Source: Candidatus Melainabacteria bacterium (GTDB taxonomy: Bacteria > Cyanobacteriota > Vampirovibrionia > LMEP-6097). From it: a DNA stretch of 17,641 nt. The stretch covers positions 1 to 17,641 of the forward strand of contig JAPPOW010000078.1 of NCBI GenBank assembly GCA_028817775.1, in the 5' to 3' direction. The notes below the pieces were generated by a model. That model was not told the origin of the DNA and did no database searches. It worked only from the letters and a program-made list of their open reading frames with translations. A program made the position numbers and the translations under genes. Shown here one piece after another: positions 13,077-17,641 of this stretch (within the stretch, counting starts at the first letter, position 1; every line of letters begins with the position of its first letter).

Positions 13077-13167
13077 CGCTGTAACGCTCTAGCGCTCTAA
13101 GGCTGTAGCGCACTTAGGTTTGTAACTCAATCCCGTTACAGCGATACAGCGCTAGAGCGTTACAGCG
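13077..13167. repeat. Family C palindrome between fliL and fliM
   Basis: CGCTGTAACGCTCTAGCGCT (13077-13096) and its exact inverse (13148-13167) are 20-bp arms around 51 bases. CGTTACAGCG also occurs twice in direct orientation (13134-13143 and 13158-13167), and CTAAG...CTTAG (13097-13116) makes an inner hairpin. It shares the GTAACGC units of the element at 3117-3186. Confidence 0.85.
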
Positions 13168-13172
13168 ATTAA

Positions 13173-13715
13173 TTACTGTACGATAAAATCAGTAAAGTAG
13201 ATATCATAGATTTTAAATTCGCCATGCATCACTTCATTAAGATGTTCTTTAAGCTCTACTTTAAGCGCTAATTTATTCTCATAGCCAATAACTTCTTCTG
13301 AAGTCTTGCGAGATAAAGTAGTAATCACTACATCTTTAATTGCAGGCATTATGCCATGTAAATCTTCGTCAATTCTAAGGTGGTAGGCGTGTTTTTCTTC
13401 GCCTTCTAATTCACCGTAGGCCTCAAAATCTTCAGAGTAAAGTTTTGCAGTGATTGAAATTTTAAGGAATCGGCTTCCACTAACATCAGCGAGGTTAACA
13501 ACAAAATCGCCGAATGGATGAATCGGCAAATGGTCATGCTCACCAGGTTCTCTTGCTTCGTGTACGACTTGGTTAACAGTGATAGTTTTAGGTAGTAACC
13601 AAGACGCTAGATATGTACCGCCGAAGGCCGCTACGAAAATAAAAAGCACAATCAGGATCATGTTTGGTGGATTACCACCAGCCGAGCCTGCTTCTTTTAG
13701 TTCTTCATCTGCCAT
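13173..13715 (-). CDS. fliL: Flagellar basal-body protein FliL
   Basis: FliL is a single-pass inner-membrane protein that surrounds the stator units of the flagellar motor. The 180-aa product has a short cytoplasmic N-terminus rich in Glu, Gly and Asn, a membrane segment at about 19-41 (MILIVLFIFVAAFGGTYLAS), a linker with several His residues, then the periplasmic FliL domain: GDFVVNLADVSGSRFLKIS, VVITTLSRKTSEE and the terminal IYDIYFTDFIVQ, which is the family hallmark. The start is fixed by TATAAT 6 nt upstream on the reverse strand, with no Shine-Dalgarno. fliM follows. Confidence 0.93.
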   Translation of the reverse strand: MADEELKEAGSAGGNPPNMILIVLFIFVAAFGGTYLASWLLPKTITVNQVVHEAREPGEHDHLPIHPFGDFVVNLADVSGSRFLKISITAKLYSEDFEAYGELEGEEKHAYHLRIDEDLHGIMPAIKDVVITTLSRKTSEEVIGYENKLALKVELKEHLNEVMHGEFKIYDIYFTDFIVQ

Positions 13716-13721
13716 ATGAAA

Positions 13722-13727
13722 ATTATA
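13722..13727 (-). promoter_or_regulatory. -10 box of fliL
   Basis: A perfect TATAAT on the reverse strand, 6 nt before the ATG at 13715. It looks like a housekeeping-sigma -10, not the GCCGATAA-type box of sigma-28. Confidence 0.6.
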
Positions 13728-13750
13728 CCCGCCTCTACCCAGGACACAAC

Positions 13751-13846
13751 GTCATTGCGACCCTGAGCGTAGAGAAGGGGAAGCAATCCAGTAGATGGTC
13801 TAGACTAGCAACTGGATTGCTTCGTCGTTCCACTCCTCGCAATGAC
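13751..13846. repeat. Family B palindrome entering the 3' end of nadD
   Basis: GTCATTGCGA at 13751-13760 and TCGCAATGAC ending at 13846 are the outer inverted ends; AGCAATCCAGT and ACTGGATTGCT are the inner ends. The right arm (13805-13846) is translated as the last 13 codons and stop of nadD on the minus strand. Confidence 0.9.
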
Positions 13847-14353
13847 GGAGGTACCTTGATAATATTCTTCAACTAATTGTGCAATACTCTCCGGAACCAA
13901 TTCTTTAACATCCTCAGCTTCCCTAACTTGGGTTGAAGAGATATTTATTTCACGCGGCACTACATAGAACTCCAGGTTGGCTGCCAAATAATCATAATAC
14001 TTCCAGCCTTCAAGCTCAGCAAAGGCATCTTCTCCAAGGATCCAAACCAATTCTGCTTCTGGATATTTAGCTTTGTAATCTTCTACTGTTAAGTAGCTAT
14101 ATGAGACTCCCTCTCGTTTTAGTTCAATATCGCTTGGAACTAATGTAGTTTCTTCTTCCAGCGCTTTTGCAACTAATTCATATCGTTTATCAGCATCAAG
14201 CACCAATGGTTTATGCGGAGCTTCTTTTGCAACAATGAAGTGAACCTGATCCAGTCCAAGCCTCTCTTGCGCCTGTTTTGCAATAACTATATGTGCCCTA
14301 TGAATAGGATCAAAGGAGCCTCCCAGTAGACCAAGTTTAACGGATTTGCCCAT
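13805..14353 (-). CDS. nadD: Nicotinate-nucleotide adenylyltransferase, repeat-encoded tail
   Basis: NadD joins nicotinate mononucleotide to ATP to give deamido-NAD in NAD synthesis. The 182-aa product shows the nucleotidyltransferase signature GLLGGSFDPIHRAH (8-21), the substrate region EAPHKP (44-49), SYSYLTVEDY (84-93), WILGEDAF (104-111) and the second ATP motif ISSTQVR (138-144). The fold should end near VEEYYQGT at 168. The last 13 residues, VIARSGTTKQSSC, and the stop codon are read from the family B repeat. Its start overlaps the end of proA by 17 nt with only a poor Shine-Dalgarno, so coupled translation is likely. Function should be intact, since all conserved motifs precede the tail. 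Confidence 0.94.
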   Translation of the reverse strand: MGKSVKLGLLGGSFDPIHRAHIVIAKQAQERLGLDQVHFIVAKEAPHKPLVLDADKRYELVAKALEEETTLVPSDIELKREGVSYSYLTVEDYKAKYPEAELVWILGEDAFAELEGWKYYDYLAANLEFYVVPREINISSTQVREAEDVKELVPESIAQLVEEYYQGTSVIARSGTTKQSSC

Positions 14354-15632
14354 TGCCTTCGATCACAAATTTATAAGAACAAAGTTCTCTTGCTCCGATT
14401 GGACCACGCGCATGCATCTTCTGGGTACTGATTCCCATTTCAGCGCCAAATCCAAACTCCTCACCATCAGTAAAACGAGTACTAGCATTAACATAGACGC
14501 AAGCAGAGTTAATCATTCGTTTGAAAATTTCAGCTTGATTGACATCCTCAGTGACGATTGCTTCTGAGTGTCCTGTTGAATAGAAATTGATATGCTGTAT
14601 TGCTTCCGCGATATCATCAACTACTTTGATTGCAACTTGAAGATCCAAGTACTCACGTCCCCAATCTTCTTCACTAGCCGCTTGCACTCCTTGGCATTTA
14701 GCTTGCAGCACTTGATCACCAAAGATTTCAACTCCCTTGCTTTGCAAAGTTTCAACTAATGCTTGAAGTAAATCATCTACTCGTGACTTATGCACCAAGA
14801 TTGTCTCACAAGCATTGCAGACACTTGGACGTGAAGTTTTGGCATTGACTGCAATTGCAATTGCTTTCTCTGGATCTGCAAACTGATCGATATAAGTATG
14901 GCAAGTACCACCACCAGCACCCAATACTGGAATTAAAGAATTGTCAGTAACAAATTTATTGAGATCTTCCCCTCCCCGCGGGATGACAAGATCAATCAAA
15001 CCTTCTGCTCTAAGTAGAACTCTACAACCTTCCCTACTTTTATCAGCGAGGTATTGAATCCCAGCCTGCGGCACTTTGGTTTGTTTGAGTGCCCGGTTCA
15101 CAACTTCCATAATGGCAAGGTTAGTATTCCAAGCCTGACGAGAGCCACGCAGCACAACAGAGTTACCAGATTTAATTGCAAGCGCGATAGCGTCAGTAGT
15201 AACATTTGGTCTCGCTTCATAGATGATACCGATTACCCCTAGTGGCACCCGGTACTTAGTAACTTTCATTCCATTAGGATGTTGCCATCCTTCTAGTACT
15301 TGTCCGATCGGGTCAGGGATTGCCATAATTTTACGGATCCCAGTTGCCATCCCCATAATTCTTTCTGAATCAAGTTTAAGTCTATCTTTTAAGGCGTTAC
15401 TTAGATCAGCATTGTCAGGGCTAGTAAGATCCTTCTCATTTGCTTTGACAATCTCAGAAACCGACTCTCTAAGCTCACGTTCTATCAGCTCAAGTGCTGA
15501 ATTTTTCTCAGCTTCTGATAGTAGGGACATTGCCAAACTAGCTTCTTTTGCTTGGGCTATTTGTTGATTTAGGCTGTCTATCACTGCTTTATCAGCCTCC
15601 GGCAAACTCTCACATGGACTTTGATTGGACAT
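14337..15632 (-). CDS. proA: Gamma-glutamyl phosphate reductase
   Basis: ProA reduces gamma-glutamyl phosphate to glutamate semialdehyde with NADPH, the second step of proline synthesis. The 431-aa product, of normal length, shows KVTKYRVPLGVIGIIYEARP (123-142), VVLRGS (159-164), VIPRGG (216-221), and the catalytic Cys272 in SRPSVCNACETILVH. ARGPIGARELCSYKFVI closes the protein. A second Cys sits three residues after the catalytic one. The start is set by an extended -10 (TGT-TATAAT) 8 nt upstream. nadD follows with a 17-nt overlap; proB is not in the window. A family A palindrome lies just upstream of the promoter. Confidence 0.97.
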   Translation of the reverse strand: MSNQSPCESLPEADKAVIDSLNQQIAQAKEASLAMSLLSEAEKNSALELIERELRESVSEIVKANEKDLTSPDNADLSNALKDRLKLDSERIMGMATGIRKIMAIPDPIGQVLEGWQHPNGMKVTKYRVPLGVIGIIYEARPNVTTDAIALAIKSGNSVVLRGSRQAWNTNLAIMEVVNRALKQTKVPQAGIQYLADKSREGCRVLLRAEGLIDLVIPRGGEDLNKFVTDNSLIPVLGAGGGTCHTYIDQFADPEKAIAIAVNAKTSRPSVCNACETILVHKSRVDDLLQALVETLQSKGVEIFGDQVLQAKCQGVQAASEEDWGREYLDLQVAIKVVDDIAEAIQHINFYSTGHSEAIVTEDVNQAEIFKRMINSACVYVNASTRFTDGEEFGFGAEMGISTQKMHARGPIGARELCSYKFVIEGNGQIR

Positions 15633-15640
15633 AGGTATGA

Positions 15641-15646
15641 ATTATA
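15641..15646 (-). promoter_or_regulatory. -10 box of the proA-nadD unit
   Basis: TATAAT on the reverse strand with a TG extension, 8 nt before the ATG at 15632. No Shine-Dalgarno. Confidence 0.65.
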
Positions 15647-15655
15647 ACACCCACC

Positions 15656-15741
15656 GTCATCCTGAGGAGCCACAGGCGACGTCAGGATCCCCCTGGTTCC
15701 ACAATGGGATCCTGACGGTCGCTTCACTCCCTCAGGATGAC
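15656..15741. repeat. Family A palindrome between proA and flgB
   Basis: GTCATCCTGAGG at 15656 and CCTCAGGATGAC ending at 15741 are the outer ends; GTCAGGATCC and GGATCCTGAC are the inner ends. Each 35-nt arm can fold alone (ATCCTGA with TCAGGAT). It lies in the divergent gap close to both promoters. Confidence 0.9.
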
Positions 15742-15781
15742 AAATTTAAGCGATATTAACCGAAGCTTAACTTTAGACCTA

Positions 15782-15787
15782 TATATT
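15782..15787 (+). promoter_or_regulatory. Candidate -10 box of flgB-flgC
   Basis: TATATT, 23 nt before the flgB ATG, leaving room for the ribosome binding site GAGG at 15798-15801 (9 nt spacing). No sigma-28 or sigma-54 flagellar promoter was seen. Confidence 0.4.
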
Positions 15788-15810
15788 TGTAGCAGAAGAG
15801 GGATATCACC

Positions 15811-16152
15811 ATGTTACATACTAAAGAAGAGCGCATACTAAATACTTTAATTAACGCAGTTGGCGAGAGACAGCAGATTCTTGCAAACAACTTAACCAAT
15901 GTCAACACCGAAGGTTACGTTAGACAAGATCTTGATTTCTCAGCTGTAGTCAAAGATGTTAACAGTGGTCACAAAGGCATGGACCAAATTGTTAACGACG
16001 CGATCTATACAGACGATGGTCAAAAAGCAAGTTACGAAAAAGAATTAGCAGAGATGGCAGAAAACCATCTCAAATATATTTTACTTACAAGAATCAATGG
16101 TCACATCTACCAGCATATGGAAGAAGCGACCCAAGCAGGGAGAGCAGGATAA
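15811..16152 (+). CDS. flgB: Flagellar basal-body rod protein FlgB
   Basis: FlgB is a proximal rod subunit of the flagellar basal body, exported by the flagellar type III system. The 113-aa product has the rod-protein signature LANNLTNVNTEGYVRQDLDF at 24-43 and the terminal coiled region KELAEMAENHLKYILLTRIN with Gly and His after it, both typical. It is shorter than the usual 125-140 aa because the central loop is reduced. The ATG is preceded by GAGG with 9 nt spacing. The stop TAA overlaps the ATG of flgC by one base, so the two are cotranscribed. Confidence 0.9.
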   Translation: MLHTKEERILNTLINAVGERQQILANNLTNVNTEGYVRQDLDFSAVVKDVNSGHKGMDQIVNDAIYTDDGQKASYEKELAEMAENHLKYILLTRINGHIYQHMEEATQAGRAG

Positions 16153-16610
16153 TGAGTATATTTGACATTTATGAAACAGCAAACAGTGGTCTAAACGCAA
16201 TGCGTCAGACCATGCAGTACACCTCGGAAAATATTGCAAACATAATGACTCCTGGCTACAAAGCCAAGTCAGTAGTACTTGCAGCTAGAGCTAACAATCA
16301 AAGTTTTTCGGACATGCTTGCAGGCATGGGTGGTAACGGTGAGCTTGGTCAAGTACTCAAAGGTCAACACCGCGGTGCTGGTGCAATGGTAGCTCAAGTA
16401 GTAGAGGACAAACGTCCAGGTGCCATGGTTTACGATCCAGGTCATCCACTTGCTGACGCTAACGGTAATGTAGAGATGTCTAATGTAGATGGTTCTAAAG
16501 AGATGCTCAAGATGATGGATGCAGTACGTCAGTACAAAGCTAATTTAAGTATCATCGAGATGGCTAAGAAAGCTTCTCAAGAAGCACTTAACATGACGAA
16601 GAACGCTTAA
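16152..16610 (+). CDS. flgC: Flagellar basal-body rod protein FlgC
   Basis: FlgC is another proximal rod subunit. The 152-aa product begins MSIFDIYETANSGLNAMRQT, has the rod signature ENIANIMTPGYKAKS (26-40), the family's YDPGHPLADANGNVEMSNVD in the middle, and the C-terminal helix AVRQYKANLSIIEMAKKASQ. The length is normal. It starts on the last base of the flgB stop codon. The gene that usually follows, fliE, is absent; instead there is a family A repeat arm and an unknown gene on the other strand. Confidence 0.95.
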   Translation: MSIFDIYETANSGLNAMRQTMQYTSENIANIMTPGYKAKSVVLAARANNQSFSDMLAGMGGNGELGQVLKGQHRGAGAMVAQVVEDKRPGAMVYDPGHPLADANGNVEMSNVDGSKEMLKMMDAVRQYKANLSIIEMAKKASQEALNMTKNA

Positions 16611-16611
16611 T

Positions 16612-16651
16612 GTCATCCTGAGGAGTGCCGCAGGCACGACGTCAGGATCTC
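16612..16651. repeat. Family A single hairpin unit
   Basis: GTCATCCTGAGGAGTGCC, GCA, GGCACGACGTCAGGATCTC: an outer 7-bp stem (ATCCTGA with TCAGGAT) and an inner stem GTGCC with GGCAC. Only one arm is present. It begins two bases after the flgC stop codon and supplies the stop codon of the 16642 gene on the other strand. It could end the flgBC transcript, though no T tract follows. Confidence 0.8.
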
Positions 16652-17641
16652 ATAAAAGATTTACTAAGCAAATTCAAATTATCCAAACTCGGATTTTCAA
16701 TCACTTGTTTGAAATATTTGCGTGCTGGTATATGGATGCCAAAGAAGCGTGAAATCATCTGCTTGACTGGTTCAAAGACCTTGATAATTTTTCTTTCAAA
16801 AGCAGTAGATTTATATGCTGCTTCATGGAAGCCGTTGACCATCCCTTTGAATCCATTGACCACACTCAAACCAGAAATAAATGCGGCATATAAATTTTCT
16901 ACTAGGCTATCAATACGCGGAATCCATTTCCCGATCAACGGCGTGAAGGTCAAACCAGCCGACATCAAACCACAGAATTTGTCTTCAACCCCAGAATTAG
17001 AACCAGCATTGGCATCATCCATATATTTTTCTTGATTGCCATTTTCAAATGGATGATTATTCAATAGTGATCGCATTGATTCAGACGGCAAGATCTTACC
17101 AGCTGCTGAAGTCCACATAGTTGCAGCATTAGCCAATGGCGCGCCATAGAGTAAAAGTTTGGCAAACAAATTATCAGGCTCATAACGTTTGACTTCCTTG
17201 AACTCAGTCACTGCCCTCAAAGCCCGATAAATAGAAGTTAATAGCACAGGTATATTGGTAAAGAAATTCATGGTGCCAATCATGGCTTCTTTGTGCAGGG
17301 TTAATTTCTCAGCATCAATTTTTTGTCCATCTGGAGTTTTGCGTCCTACCAAATTTAGTACTGCAGAGAATGCATCTTTGAGAAACTTAGGTAATCTTTG
17401 CACCTTGGAATCAATATTGAACATGTTCTCAGCGTACTCCACTAAAGAAGTAATCAAGTAAGCCAAATCATCCAAGCGACGGCGAGTTGCTGTAAGCACC
17501 ACCCCCATAATCACTTCAGCAATTGAAAATTTTTCAGCAACTCCCTCGGTAAAATCTTCTCTATTCTTGTTAATTGTTTTGACTAAGAACTGGGCAAGAT
17601 TGCGTTCTTGCTCATCCTCGGGACTCCGCTTAGGTTTGATA
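16642..17641 (-). CDS. Unknown large protein, C-terminal part (cut by window edge)
   Basis: The reverse strand is open from the window edge to a TGA at 16644-16642, at least 332 codons. A GTG at 17514 could be read as a start, but the frame continues upstream without a stop, coding for PEDEQERNLAQFLVKTINKN and more, so the gene is probably cut by the edge. The product is mostly helical with hydrophobic stretches (AMIGTMNFFTNIPVLLTSIY, LLLYGAPLANAATMWTSAAG), a Gly/Asn/Asp-rich loop, and SGLSVVNGFKGMVNGF. There is one visible Cys. I do not recognise the family. The last three residues (MRS) and the stop lie at the edge of, or inside, the family A repeat. Confidence 0.65.
   Translation of the reverse strand, partial: IKPKRSPEDEQERNLAQFLVKTINKNREDFTEGVAEKFSIAEVIMGVVLTATRRRLDDLAYLITSLVEYAENMFNIDSKVQRLPKFLKDAFSAVLNLVGRKTPDGQKIDAEKLTLHKEAMIGTMNFFTNIPVLLTSIYRALRAVTEFKEVKRYEPDNLFAKLLLYGAPLANAATMWTSAAGKILPSESMRSLLNNHPFENGNQEKYMDDANAGSNSGVEDKFCGLMSAGLTFTPLIGKWIPRIDSLVENLYAAFISGLSVVNGFKGMVNGFHEAAYKSTAFERKIIKVFEPVKQMISRFFGIHIPARKYFKQVIENPSLDNLNLLSKSFMRS

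Noticed and set aside
15223..15567. A 114-codon plus-strand frame
   Set aside because: It is antisense to the conserved N-terminal half of proA; Ser/Ile-rich composition is a product of the opposite strand.
7231..16651. CRISPR array suspected from recurring palindromic repeats
   Set aside because: Copies are kilobases apart with genes between them, there are no regular spacers, and no cas gene is present.
16625..17035. A 136-codon plus-strand frame after flgC
   Set aside because: It starts inside the repeat, lies wholly antisense to the large unknown gene, and has no ribosome binding site.

Overview
The window (about 40% GC by eye, standard bacterial genetic code) is a chromosomal segment from a flagellated bacterium. 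It holds housekeeping enzymes (RarA, CysE, RdgB, HisRS, IlvC, ProA, NadD), flagellar genes in two separate places (fliL-fliM and flgB-flgC) and several proteins I cannot name. One small membrane protein resembles the Tic20/Ycf60 family, which is best known from cyanobacteria and plastids. With low GC and flagella, this suggests, but does not prove, a non-photosynthetic relative of Cyanobacteria (Melainabacteria/Vampirovibrionia or Margulisbacteria type).

Layout. 1-329: start of an unknown minus-strand gene, cut by the edge. 409-1623: rarA. 1620-2504: two small minus-strand genes of unknown function. 2505-3116: about 600 bases without a convincing gene, with some RNA-like folding potential. 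3117-3186: a perfect long palindrome touching the promoter of an HD-domain phosphohydrolase gene (3197-4483). 4422-5554: cysE and an unknown gene upstream of it. 5597-6199: rdgB, converging on a probable alpha/beta hydrolase gene (6148-7131). 7306-8061: an M23 peptidase gene. 8201-10127: a PilO-like gene overlapping hisS. 10243-11961: Tic20-like gene, a small acidic ORF, and ilvC. 12026-13715: fliL-fliM on the minus strand. 13805-15632: proA-nadD on the minus strand. 15811-16610: flgB-flgC. 16642-17641: part of a large unknown minus-strand gene.

Two features run through the window. First, at least ten transcription units have a TATAAT-like -10 box only 6-9 nt before the start codon and no Shine-Dalgarno sequence, as expected for leaderless mRNAs. 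A second group (flgB, the two small unknown genes and the hydrolase) has purine-rich ribosome binding sites instead. Second, the gaps carry small dispersed palindromes in three families. Families A and B share one plan: GTC, a 5-7 bp stem, a short loop, the stem again, then a C-rich end. Family C is built from GTAACGC units. Some copies reach into genes: the last 13 codons of nadD and the stop codon of the 16642 gene are repeat sequence, and a family A hairpin lies in the 5' leader of the 155-aa gene.

No CRISPR array, tRNA, rRNA, transposase or phage gene was recognised.
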